64,000 nt of DNA, taken from DASQPR01 sp963727415 (GTDB taxonomy: Bacteria; Actinomycetota; Actinomycetes; Mycobacteriales; Micromonosporaceae). Under the pieces are notes generated by a model, which was given only the letters and a program-made list of their open reading frames with translations, had not been told where the DNA came from and searched no databases. A program made the position numbers and the translations under genes. Positions 34,420-42,930 of the stretch are shown piece by piece. The stretch's first letter is position 1. The number at the start of each line of letters is the position of its first letter. The stretch covers positions 744,001-808,000 of the forward strand of contig CAVSGF010000002.1 in NCBI GenBank assembly GCA_963727415.1. Reading direction: 5' to 3'.

Positions 34420-35030
34420 TCGGACCTTCCGGAATTCGTGCGCCCAGCATCGGAGCCTCCACGACCCGAGTTTCGGTGGCCGGTGCCGCCCAGAAGGCCG
34501 ACCGGAGCGGGGTGCACGGATACGGACGGTTCGGCCGTCCGGCTGGGCGCCGAGCCGGTTCCGGCGGCATCCGGCCGGGTCTGCCGGGTCGGCCGGCCGG
34601 TCATTTGGGGTATGGGCGGGTCAGTTCGGAATCCGTTTTCGGATCCGGCCGGTCCGCGGTCGCGATCTAGCTGAAACGGCCTTACCCTGCGCAGTTACGT
34701 TGATCGGCGTGGTACGGAATCCGTTGCGGAAATGGCCCCCAGATGTCGTCCGGGCGTCAACAATGTTTCTTGCGGTCACATCGAATACCTCTCCGTCACC
34801 CGGGCAATCGCCAGGCGTAATGTCGCAGGTCAGTGGGGCCCGCCCTTGTCTATGACACGCTAAGTAACGGTTAGGTCAACGCGTCAGCGAAGCACTTACG
34901 GTGTGCGTGAGCGGTGGGATAACGTCCCCACCGCCAAGGCCGACATAGGTCTTGCTCTCACCCGGCGGCTCCCGGAAGCTCTATTGCCGCCGGCGCAGAG
35001 AGGTCCATCGATGGAGGAGGGCTCGGAGCC
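34420..35030. other. Intergenic region and liv leader, 611 bp
   Basis: No gene seen. A hairpin (GCGGTGGG at 34911-34918 with CCCACCGC at 34927-34934, 8-nt loop) lies about 100 bp before livK, probably in its mRNA leader. The sequence to its left is AT-richer (around 34840-34890) and likely contains the promoter, but I cannot place -35/-10 boxes firmly. Confidence 0.5.
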
Positions 35031-36194
35031 TTGAGGCAGGGACTCGCACGCGTTATCGGCGGTGTGGCGCTGGCCGCGCTCGTCGCCGGTACCGCGGCAT
35101 GCAACAGCAGCAGCTCAAGCACCAGCGCGAGCGGCAAGAACTGTGGATACAAGATCGCGTTCTTCGGAGCGCTCACCGGCTCTGCGGCGAACCTCGGTGT
35201 GAACATCGAGCACGGGGCTGAGCTCGCCGTTGACCAGTACAACGACAAGAACGGCGCCGGCTGCATCACCATGGCGAAGTTCGACTCGCAGGGTGACCCG
35301 GGCGTGGCTCCTGGCCTCGCGCGTCAGCTCGTCACGGACAAGAAGATCATCGGAATCGTCGGCCCGGCGTTCTCCGGCGAGTCCGAGGCGGCTGACCCGA
35401 TCTTCAACAGCGCCGGGATCCCGCAGGTCACCCCGTCGGCGACCAACCCGGCACTGTCCACGAAGGGGCGCCAGACGTTCCACCGTGGCGTCGCGAACGA
35501 CGACGCGCAGGGCCCGGCGGCCGCCAGCTACATCCAGAACATCCTGAAGGCGCAGAAGGTCTTCGTGGCCGACGACCAGTCGGCGTACGGCGCCGGCCTT
35601 GCCGATGCGGTGAAGAGCAAGCTGGGCGCGCTCGTCGTCGGCACCGACAAGACCGCGGCGGACGGCAAGCAGACCGACTTCTCGGCGACGGTGCAGAAGA
35701 TCGTTTCCAGTGGCGCGACCGCGTTCTTCTACGGCGGCTACTACACCAACGCCGGTCTGCTGCGTAAGCAGCTCACTCAGGCGGGCTGGAAGGGCACCAT
35801 GGTGGCCGGTGACGGCGTCAAGGACCCGGGCTTCGCCAAGGCGGCGGGCAACGCGGCCGCGGCTGGCAGCATCGTGACCTGCCCGTGCGCTCCGGCTGAG
35901 AAGGCCGGCGGTTCGTTCGTGGCCGACTACAAGGCCAAGTGGGGCGACGACGCTGGAACCTACTCCGACGTCGCGTTCGACGCCGCGAACATCTTCCTGC
36001 AGGGAATCGACGCGGGTAACACCACGCCGCAGAAGATGAACGATTACCTGAGCACGGTTACCTACAAGGGCGTCGCGAACACCTACAAGTTCACGTCGAC
36101 CGGCGAACTCGACCCGCAGTACCTCGTCGTCTGGGCGTTCAAGTTCGCGCCCGACGGCTCGGTCCAGCCGGACCAGCAGATCCCGCTGAGCTAA
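35031..36194 (+). CDS. livK: Branched-chain amino-acid ABC transporter substrate-binding lipoprotein
   Basis: 387 aa. Signal peptide with lipobox-like end (VAGTAACNSSS), then a type I periplasmic-binding fold (KIAFFGALTGSAANLGVNIE, later VTPSATNPALS and FVADDQSAYGAGLAD) of the Leu/Ile/Val-binding family. The start is TTG 35031, with ggaggagg at 35013-35020 and a second ggag closer; no in-frame ATG/GTG fits. It heads the livKHMGF operon and is separated from livH by a strong hairpin, which would favour excess binding protein. Confidence 0.93.
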   Translation: MRQGLARVIGGVALAALVAGTAACNSSSSSTSASGKNCGYKIAFFGALTGSAANLGVNIEHGAELAVDQYNDKNGAGCITMAKFDSQGDPGVAPGLARQLVTDKKIIGIVGPAFSGESEAADPIFNSAGIPQVTPSATNPALSTKGRQTFHRGVANDDAQGPAAASYIQNILKAQKVFVADDQSAYGAGLADAVKSKLGALVVGTDKTAADGKQTDFSATVQKIVSSGATAFFYGGYYTNAGLLRKQLTQAGWKGTMVAGDGVKDPGFAKAAGNAAAAGSIVTCPCAPAEKAGGSFVADYKAKWGDDAGTYSDVAFDAANIFLQGIDAGNTTPQKMNDYLSTVTYKGVANTYKFTSTGELDPQYLVVWAFKFAPDGSVQPDQQIPLS

Positions 36195-36219
36195 CGCACC
36201 GGCGCTGATATTCGACTGG

Positions 36220-36255
36220 TGCGGCCGGGAGGGCCTTGACCCTTCCGGCCGCACT
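36220..36255 (+). terminator. Strong hairpin between livK and livH (attenuator)
   Basis: A 15-bp stem with one G-U pair: GTGCGGCCGGGAGGG (36220-36234) and CCCTTCCGGCCGCAC (36241-36255), 6-nt loop. No T-tract. Such structures after binding-protein genes commonly stop part of transcription or protect the upstream mRNA. Confidence 0.8.
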
Positions 36256-36281
36256 GCCCTTCTCGACGCTGGAGAGCTCGC

Positions 36282-37232
36282 GTGGATTTCAGCAATCTGA
36301 TTCACAACCTCGGGCCACTGACGATCACCGGACTTACCCAGGGCGCGATCATCGCGTTGTTCGCCCTCGGGTACACACTGGTCTACGGTGTGCTCCGACT
36401 GATCAACTTCGCCCACTCCGAAGTCTTCATGACCGGCACCTTCTCGGCGCTGATCGTCTGGGGATGGTTCGGACTAAACCAGAATTCCACGGTAACCTCG
36501 GTTGCCGCCGTGATCGGTTACCTGCTGATCGGCCTTGTAGCAGCCGTTATCGTGTCAGGGACCGTCGCGATCATCATCGAGCTGGTGGCGTACCGGCCGC
36601 TACGCCGACGCAACGCCCCCCCGCTCACGTTCCTTATCACCGCGATCGGCGCATCCCTCGCGATCTCCGAGACGGTCGGCGTCTTCACCGGACACAACAT
36701 CCGGGGCGCGCCTCCGCTGATCAAGCCCCGAACGGTGATCACCATTGGGAACACCCACATCACAAACCTCGAAATTCTCATCATCGTCACCGCATTGGTC
36801 ATGATGTACGCGCTCGACCGGTTCGTGAACCGGACTCGTCTCGGCCGAGGAATCCGATCGGTCGCGCAGAGCCCGGACAGCGCCGCACTGATGGGCGTCA
36901 ACAAGGACCGCATCATCTCGCTCGTCTTCTTGCTCGGCGGGCTCATGGCAGGTATCGCCGCGCTCATGTACGTCGTCAAGATCGGGGACACGCGGTTCAA
37001 CTCCGGGTTCGAACTCGGCATCGAGGCGTTCACCGCGGCGGTGCTCGGCGGCATCGGAAACCTGCGTGGAGCCCTGCTGGGTGGTCTCGTCCTGGGCGTC
37101 GCGGAGAACTACGGCGCCGGGCTGTTCGGAACGCAGTGGCTGCGGTTCGTGGCGTTCGTGCTGCTGATCTTCATCCTGCTGTTCCGGCCGAGCGGCCTGT
37201 TGGGTGAGTCCCTAGGGAGGGCGCGCGCATGA
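36282..37232 (+). CDS. livH: Branched-chain amino-acid ABC transporter permease LivH
   Basis: 316 aa with about eight membrane segments. Family marks are VYGVLRLINFAHSEVFMTG near the N-terminus and the cytoplasmic coupling loop near RSVAQSPDSAALMGVNKDRI, then GGIGNLRGALLGGLVLGVAE. The start is GTG 36282 with ggagag upstream. ATGA overlap with livM. Forms the membrane pore together with LivM. Confidence 0.95.
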   Translation: MDFSNLIHNLGPLTITGLTQGAIIALFALGYTLVYGVLRLINFAHSEVFMTGTFSALIVWGWFGLNQNSTVTSVAAVIGYLLIGLVAAVIVSGTVAIIIELVAYRPLRRRNAPPLTFLITAIGASLAISETVGVFTGHNIRGAPPLIKPRTVITIGNTHITNLEILIIVTALVMMYALDRFVNRTRLGRGIRSVAQSPDSAALMGVNKDRIISLVFLLGGLMAGIAALMYVVKIGDTRFNSGFELGIEAFTAAVLGGIGNLRGALLGGLVLGVAENYGAGLFGTQWLRFVAFVLLIFILLFRPSGLLGESLGRARA

Positions 37233-38398
37233 CGACTCAAGCGGAGAACGAGCCGGCCACGCCGACCACCGAGGTGCCCGGCAAGCGCGGCTCAGCCAAC
37301 GGTGGTGGCCTGCGCGGCTGGTTCGCGCGGCTTCCGGCTCCGGGCCGCATTCTGGTCGTGGTGCTCATCGCGGCGGCCGCGTACATGCTGCCGTACGTCG
37401 GCAGCGTCCCGCTGGTCGGACCGCAGATCATCACGACCGGCATCGACTGGCCGAGCGCGTTGTTCAACATGTCGTACTTCGTGCTGCTGGCGCTCGGCCT
37501 TAACGTCGTGGTCGGCTTCGCGGGCCTGCTCGACCTCGGGTACGTCGGCTTCTTCGCCGTCGGTGCGTACACGGTTGCGCTGCTCACCTCACCGGTGAGT
37601 GATCTGGGTACCAACTGGCCGTGGCTCGCGGCGATTCCGGTCGCGCTCGGGGCCTGCCTGATCGCCGGGCTTCTTCTCGGCTGGCCGACGTTGCGGCTGC
37701 GAGGTGACTACCTGGCGATCGTGACGCTCGGGTTCGCCGAGATGATCCGGATCGCCGCCGACAGCGCGCAGTTCCTCCGTGGAGACCGCGGCTTCAGCGA
37801 GATCCCGCATCCGCCCGGCAAGCACGCCGACGGTACGCCGATCTTCGGCGTGACGGATGCGACGCCGTACTTCTGGCTCGGACTCTCGATCGTCATCCTG
37901 GTCGTCATCGGCGTTCGCAACCTTGATCGCAGCCGGGTCGGCCGGTCCTGGCTGGCCATCCGCGAGGACGAGGACGCTGCCGAGCTCATGGGTGTCCGGA
38001 CGATCAAGTACAAGTTGTGGGCGTTCGCGATCGGGGCGGTGATCGCCGGCTTCGGCGGCATCATGTTCGCCGGTGCGCAGGGCTTCATGAACTCGTCGAC
38101 ATTCCAGCTTCAGTTCTCGATTCTGGTCCTGGCCGGCGTGGTCATGGGTGGCTCGGGCAGCATTCCAGGGGCGATCCTGGGTGGCGCTCTCATCTCGTAC
38201 ATTCCAGACCGCCTGCGTGGCATCAAGGTGCCGGACGGGATTCCTGGATTGGGCGGTACGGAGTTGTTCGAGTTCCGGTTCGCCTTGTTCGGTCTCGTCA
38301 TCATTCTGATCATGATCTTCCGGCCGCAGGGTCTTATCCCCAGCCGTCGCCGGGCAATGGAGCTGGCTGACCGTGCCAAGGAAGTAGGCCCGCAATGA
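37229..38398 (+). CDS. livM: Branched-chain amino-acid ABC transporter permease LivM
   Basis: 389 aa. A ~45-residue hydrophilic N-terminus precedes about eight to ten membrane helices. The coupling region is AIREDEDAAELMGVRTIKYK followed by GAVIAGFGGIMFAGAQGF, typical of LivM. Overlaps livH and livG by ATGA on both sides. Confidence 0.95.
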   Translation: MTTQAENEPATPTTEVPGKRGSANGGGLRGWFARLPAPGRILVVVLIAAAAYMLPYVGSVPLVGPQIITTGIDWPSALFNMSYFVLLALGLNVVVGFAGLLDLGYVGFFAVGAYTVALLTSPVSDLGTNWPWLAAIPVALGACLIAGLLLGWPTLRLRGDYLAIVTLGFAEMIRIAADSAQFLRGDRGFSEIPHPPGKHADGTPIFGVTDATPYFWLGLSIVILVVIGVRNLDRSRVGRSWLAIREDEDAAELMGVRTIKYKLWAFAIGAVIAGFGGIMFAGAQGFMNSSTFQLQFSILVLAGVVMGGSGSIPGAILGGALISYIPDRLRGIKVPDGIPGLGGTELFEFRFALFGLVIILIMIFRPQGLIPSRRRAMELADRAKEVGPQ

Positions 38399-39285
38399 CC
38401 GAGCCTCACCAGGAAACACCTGACTGGGAGGACGAGGCCGCCCGCCATCGAGTGGATGAGCCGTTTCCGACCGGGCCGCAAGGACCTCCGGCACCAGTAC
38501 ACCCACGTGATCCGGAGGCATTGCTCGAGGTCGACGACGTGTCGCTGCGGTTCGGTGGCGTGCTCGCGCTCGACCAGGTCAGCTTCAGCCTTCGCCCCGG
38601 CGAGATCTTCGGCATGATCGGTCCGAACGGCGCCGGCAAGACGACCTGCTTCAACGCCATGACCGGTGTGTACCGGCCGACGAGCGGCCAGATCCGGTTC
38701 AAGGGCAAGGTCGTCACCGGCCTGAAGAAGCACCAGATCACCCGGCTGGGCATCGCCCGGACGTTCCAGAACATCCGGCTGTTCCCGGAGATGACCGCGC
38801 TCGAGAACGTCATGGTGGGGGCCGACGCTCACCACAAGACCAGCGTGCTCGGCGCGCTGGTGCGCGTCCCGCGACATTGGCGCGAGGAGCGCGAGGCCCG
38901 GACCCGTTCCCTTGACCTGTTGCGGTTCGTCGGCATCGAGGCGCGGGCCGGCGAGGTCTCCCGCAACTTGAGCTACGGCGAGCAGCGGCGCCTGGAGATC
39001 GCTCGGGCCCTTGCGACGAATCCGAGCCTGCTCTGCCTCGACGAGCCGGCCGCGGGCTTCAATCCGACCGAGAAGACGGAGTTGCTCGAACTCATCCGCA
39101 AGGTCCGCGACAACGGCACGACCGTGCTGCTCATCGAGCACGACATGCGGGTGGTCATGGGGGTCTGCGACCGGATCGTCGTGCTCGAGTTCGGCCGGAA
39201 GATCGCCGAGGGAGCGCCGGCCGAGGTCCGCGAGAACCCGAAGGTCATCGCCGCATATCTGGGGGAGCCAGCCGATGCTTCTTGA
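38395..39285 (+). CDS. livG: Branched-chain amino-acid ABC transporter ATPase LivG
   Basis: 296 aa. Walker A GPNGAGKTT, Q-loop TFQNIRLFPEM, signature LSYGEQRRLEIARAL, Walker B LLCLDEPAAGFNP and switch His in LLIEHDMRVVM are all intact. An extra ~42-residue acidic, Pro-rich N-terminus precedes the ATPase core (LLEVDDVSLRFGG) and is not part of the fold. Overlaps livM by 4 bp and livF by 11 bp. Confidence 0.95.
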   Translation: MTEPHQETPDWEDEAARHRVDEPFPTGPQGPPAPVHPRDPEALLEVDDVSLRFGGVLALDQVSFSLRPGEIFGMIGPNGAGKTTCFNAMTGVYRPTSGQIRFKGKVVTGLKKHQITRLGIARTFQNIRLFPEMTALENVMVGADAHHKTSVLGALVRVPRHWREEREARTRSLDLLRFVGIEARAGEVSRNLSYGEQRRLEIARALATNPSLLCLDEPAAGFNPTEKTELLELIRKVRDNGTTVLLIEHDMRVVMGVCDRIVVLEFGRKIAEGAPAEVRENPKVIAAYLGEPADAS

Positions 39286-39985
39286 GATCAACGATCTTGT
39301 TTTGCAGTACGGCCGGATCCAGGCCCTGCACGGCATCAGCCTGACCGTCAACGAAGGCGAAATCGTGGCCCTCGTCGGCGCCAACGGCGCCGGGAAGACG
39401 ACGACCATGCGGGCGATCTCCGGGCTCAGGCCAGTGGCCTCCGGAAAGATCCTCTTCAACGGCCAGGACATCACGAAGCTGCGCGCCGACCTCCGGGTCG
39501 GACTCGGCATCTGCCAGTCTCCGGAGGGCCGTGGCATCTTTCCCGGGATGACGGTCGAGGAAAACCTGGAGATGGGCGCGTACATCCGCAGGGACTCGGC
39601 CGGGATCGCTTCGGACATGACCCGCGTGTACGAGCTGTTCCCGCGCCTGGCCGAGCGGCGCAAGCAGGTCGGCGGCACCCTGTCCGGCGGCGAGCAGCAG
39701 ATGCTGGCCGTCGGTCGCGCGCTGATGACGCGGCCGAAGCTGCTCCTGCTGGACGAGCCGTCGATGGGTCTGGCACCTATCCTCATCCAGCTGATCTTTG
39801 ACACGATTTCCGAGATCAACCAGCAGGGCACCACGATCCTGTTGGTTGAGCAGAACGCTCAGCAGGCGCTGTCCCGGGCCCACCGTGCATACGTGCTGGA
39901 AACCGGGCGCATCGTCAAATCGGGTACTGGCTCCGAGCTGCTGAACGACCCTGCCGTAAAGGACGCCTACCTTGGCGTAGCGTGA
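39275..39985 (+). CDS. livF: Branched-chain amino-acid ABC transporter ATPase LivF
   Basis: 236 aa from ATG 39275, inside the livG end, with a gggggag site at 39261-39267. Walker A GANGAGKTT, signature LSGGEQQMLAVGRALM, Walker B LLLLDEPSMGLAP, switch LLVEQNAQQAL. The open frame to its left is a shadow of livG. Pairs with LivG to drive transport; last gene of the liv set. Confidence 0.95.
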   Translation: MLLEINDLVLQYGRIQALHGISLTVNEGEIVALVGANGAGKTTTMRAISGLRPVASGKILFNGQDITKLRADLRVGLGICQSPEGRGIFPGMTVEENLEMGAYIRRDSAGIASDMTRVYELFPRLAERRKQVGGTLSGGEQQMLAVGRALMTRPKLLLLDEPSMGLAPILIQLIFDTISEINQQGTTILLVEQNAQQALSRAHRAYVLETGRIVKSGTGSELLNDPAVKDAYLGVA

Positions 39986-39994
39986 CCTACCACC

Positions 39995-40010
39995 GGGGTA
40001 GAACTACCCC
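39995..40010. terminator. Short perfect palindrome between the two transporter operons
   Basis: GGGGTAG, AA, CTACCCC: a 16-base perfect palindrome ten bases after the livF stop. It could be a short terminator or an operator for the amino-acid transporter that follows; the following 50 bases are AT-rich for this genome and fit a promoter. Confidence 0.5.
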
Positions 40011-40059
40011 AATTGGGAAAGGCTTCGCCATATTCACATATGACGGAAAGAAGGAAACG

Positions 40060-40968
40060 ATGAAGCTCAGAAAGTCCCGCCGTGCGATATTCGCCGTGGC
40101 CGGCGCGGGCCTCATGGCGCTCTCGGTGACCGCTTGTGGTTCAAAGGCGAGCGAGAACCCGGGTGCCGGCTCTACGCCGTCGACCGCCGTCGACTCCAGC
40201 CTCGCCGCGATGGTGCCGGCGGACATCAAGGCGGACGGCAAGATTCTTATCGGCACCGACTCCAGCTACGCGCCAAGCGAGTTCCTGGACACCGACGGTA
40301 AGACCGTGATCGGGTTCGACGTTGATCTGTTCGACGCGGTCGCCGCCAAGCTGGGTCTGAAGACCGAGTGGCAGTCCGGTGACTTCGGCACCCTGATCTC
40401 GGGCGTGCAGTCCGGCAAGTACGAGGCGGCAGTGTCGTCATTCACGATCAACAAGGAGCGTGAAGGCAACGCGAACATGATCAGCTACTTCAGCGCCGGC
40501 ACCCAGTGGGCGCAGAAGGCTGGCGGCAGTGTCGACCCGAACAACGCCTGCGGCCTGAACATCGCGGTCCAGCAGAACACCGTCCAGGTCGACGACCTGA
40601 AGGCGCGCAGCAAGAAGTGCACCGACGCCGGAGCCAAGGCGATCAACATCGACCAGTACCAGTTGCAGGACGACGCGACCGCGGCCGTGGCCTCCGGCAA
40701 GGACTCGGCCATGCTGGCCGACTCGCCGGTTTGCGCGTACGCGGTGAAGAAGTCCAACGGTCAGCTGGAGCTGGCCGGCGACATCTACGACTCGGCACCG
40801 TACGGCTACGTCGTGAACAAGTCGCAGACCGAATTTGCGAACGCCATCAAGGGCGCGGTCCAAGCGCTGATCAACGATGGTACCTACAACAAGATCCTCA
40901 CCGACTGGAATGTCCAGGCCGGTGCGATCACTGCTGATCAGGTCGCGGTAAATCCGCCGGCTTCCTGA
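40060..40968 (+). CDS. Polar amino-acid ABC transporter substrate-binding lipoprotein
   Basis: 302 aa from ATG 40060 with an aaagaagga site. Lipobox LSVTACGSK, then a type II solute-binding fold (ILIGTDSSYAPSEFLDTDGK and VIGFDVDLFDAVAAKLG) of the SBP_bac_3 family, which binds Glu/Gln/His/Arg-type amino acids. An open frame from 39982 runs into it, but without a ribosome site. First gene of a three-gene transporter (binding protein, one permease, one ATPase). The exact amino acid is not set by the sequence. Confidence 0.92.
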   Translation: MKLRKSRRAIFAVAGAGLMALSVTACGSKASENPGAGSTPSTAVDSSLAAMVPADIKADGKILIGTDSSYAPSEFLDTDGKTVIGFDVDLFDAVAAKLGLKTEWQSGDFGTLISGVQSGKYEAAVSSFTINKEREGNANMISYFSAGTQWAQKAGGSVDPNNACGLNIAVQQNTVQVDDLKARSKKCTDAGAKAINIDQYQLQDDATAAVASGKDSAMLADSPVCAYAVKKSNGQLELAGDIYDSAPYGYVVNKSQTEFANAIKGAVQALINDGTYNKILTDWNVQAGAITADQVAVNPPAS

Positions 40969-41942
40969 TGTCTGACGCTCAGACGCCGACACCGGCACGG
41001 CCTGAACCGATCAAGGCCGTGCCGGTACGGCACCCCTGGCGCTGGGTGGCGATGGCGGTCCTGGCGGTCCTGACCGCGATGTTCGCCCACATGCTTGTCA
41101 CCAACAAGAACTTCCATTGGTCGTTCATGGCCGACAACATGTTCCGGCCGCCCATCATCGAGGGCGTCCGGACGACCGTCCTGCTCACCATCACCGCCAT
41201 GGTGATCGGTGTGGCGCTCGGTGTGGTCATCGCGGTTCTGCGCCTGTCGCCGAATCCGATCATGTCCAAGGTCGCGTTCGTCTACACGTGGTTCTTCCGC
41301 GCCGTGCCGCGGCTGGTTTTGCTTACGCTCTTCGGCAACCTGGGCATCCTGTGGGAGCGGATCGGGCTCGGCGTGCCGTTCGATCACCAGATCGGCAAGC
41401 TGTTCGGGATCGACAATCTGGACGCGAAGATCTTCAGCATCAAGGCGATCACGCTGCTTTCCGGGTTCCTGGCAGCCATGCTGGCGCTGGCGCTGTCCGA
41501 GGCCGCGTACATGGCCGAGATCGTCCGAGCCGGCATCGCATCGGTCGATCCGGGTCAAACCGAAGCGTCCGAAGCACTCGGCATGAGTCGCGGCCAGACG
41601 CTGCGGCGGATCATTCTGCCACAGGCGATGCGGGTGATCGTGCCACCGACCGGCAACGAGGCGATCGCGATGTTGAAGGACACGTCGCTGGTGATCGCCG
41701 TCCCCGTCTCCAACGAATTGTTCTTCCAGCTCCGCCAGGTCGGCTCCCGGGAGTTCCTTCCGTTTCCGATGCTGGTCGCCGCGTGTTTGTGGTACCTCCT
41801 GCTGGTCAGCGTCATGATGGTCGGCCAGTACTACGTCGAGCGGTACTTCTCGCGTGGTTACGGCGGCAAGCAGCAAGGCAAGGTGAAGCCGGTCGGCGTG
41901 GACACCATGGGTGACATCGAAGTCGAGGGAGGCCCCGCGTGA
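40968..41942 (+). CDS. Polar amino-acid ABC transporter permease
   Basis: 324 aa. His/Glu/Gln-type inner-membrane permease with about five helices and a longer loop after the first. The EAA coupling motif is clear: EASEALGMSRGQTLRRIILP, then QAMRVIVPPTGNEAIAMLK. ATG overlaps the previous stop by one base (TGATG). A single permease gene suggests a homodimer. Confidence 0.93.
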   Translation: MSDAQTPTPARPEPIKAVPVRHPWRWVAMAVLAVLTAMFAHMLVTNKNFHWSFMADNMFRPPIIEGVRTTVLLTITAMVIGVALGVVIAVLRLSPNPIMSKVAFVYTWFFRAVPRLVLLTLFGNLGILWERIGLGVPFDHQIGKLFGIDNLDAKIFSIKAITLLSGFLAAMLALALSEAAYMAEIVRAGIASVDPGQTEASEALGMSRGQTLRRIILPQAMRVIVPPTGNEAIAMLKDTSLVIAVPVSNELFFQLRQVGSREFLPFPMLVAACLWYLLLVSVMMVGQYYVERYFSRGYGGKQQGKVKPVGVDTMGDIEVEGGPA

Positions 41943-42727
41943 CCGATGAAAGCTCGGCGTCGCACCCGTCGGCCATGGTCGTCGCCGACGACGTGCACAA
42001 GTCGTTCGGTCATCTTGAGGTACTCCAGGGCATCGACTTCGAGGTGGGTCGCGGCGAGGTTTCGGTGGTGATCGGACCGTCCGGATCCGGCAAGTCGACG
42101 TTCCTGCGCTGCATCAACCACTTGGAGAAGATCAACGCGGGCCGGATCTGGGTAGACGGCGACCTGATCGGCTATCGACAGCGTGGCGACCGGCTGTACG
42201 AGATGAAGGACAAGGAGGTAGCCGCCCAGCGCCGCGCGATCGGCATGGTGTTCCAGCGATTCAATTTGTTCCCGCACATGACCGCGCTCGCCAACGTCAT
42301 GGAGGCGCCGTGCCGGGTCAACCGGATGTCGCGGTCCGACGGCCGGGACCGGGCCGCCGCACTGCTGAACAGGGTGGGCCTCGCCGACAAGCTCGACAGC
42401 TACCCCGCTCAGCTCTCCGGGGGCCAGCAGCAGCGGGTCGCGATCGCCAGGGCGCTTGCGATGAGTCCGAAGCTGATGCTTTTCGACGAGCCCACCTCGG
42501 CTCTCGACCCGGAACTGGTCGGCGAGGTTCTCGACGTCATGAAGGACCTGGCCAAGGAGGGGATGACCATGATCGTGGTCACCCACGAGATCGGCTTCGC
42601 CCGCGAGGTCGGTGACCGGCTCACCTTCATGGACGGCGGGGTCGTCGTCGAGTCCGGCGATCCGCGTGACATCATCGCCAACCCCCAGCATGAGCGGACC
42701 CAGTCGTTCCTCAGCAAGGTCCTTTAG
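41939..42727 (+). CDS. Polar amino-acid ABC transporter ATPase (GlnQ-like)
   Basis: 262 aa. Walker A GPSGSGKST, Q-loop MVFQRFNLFPHMT, signature LSGGQQQRVAIARALA, Walker B LMLFDEPTSALDPE and switch VVTHEIGFAREV, all standard for the PAAT family. GTG start overlaps the permease stop (GTGA). Confidence 0.95.
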   Translation: MTDESSASHPSAMVVADDVHKSFGHLEVLQGIDFEVGRGEVSVVIGPSGSGKSTFLRCINHLEKINAGRIWVDGDLIGYRQRGDRLYEMKDKEVAAQRRAIGMVFQRFNLFPHMTALANVMEAPCRVNRMSRSDGRDRAAALLNRVGLADKLDSYPAQLSGGQQQRVAIARALAMSPKLMLFDEPTSALDPELVGEVLDVMKDLAKEGMTMIVVTHEIGFAREVGDRLTFMDGGVVVESGDPRDIIANPQHERTQSFLSKVL

Positions 42728-42818
42728 TGGGCCGGCGGCGCACTGGACGCCGCCCCGCCTCTGCCGGCAGTTGCGGAACAAGCACGTAGCCGGATCCGGC
42801 AGGCAGTTCCAGGCGCTC

Positions 42819-42848
42819 GCTTTCCGGCGGGCGCCTGGAGGCGTCATC
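42819..42848 (+). terminator. Hairpin after the amino-acid transporter operon
   Basis: CCAGGCGC (42819-42826) pairs with GCGCCTGG (42841-42848), 14-nt loop. Lies 90 bp after the ATPase stop and before polA. Confidence 0.5.
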
Positions 42849-42930
42849 GGTGGCGAGTCACGGTGCGGGACCCCAGCGCGCGGCCAGGCTGGCACCAATC
42901 CTGTCGGTGGCCGCGACTAGGGTGGTTGAT

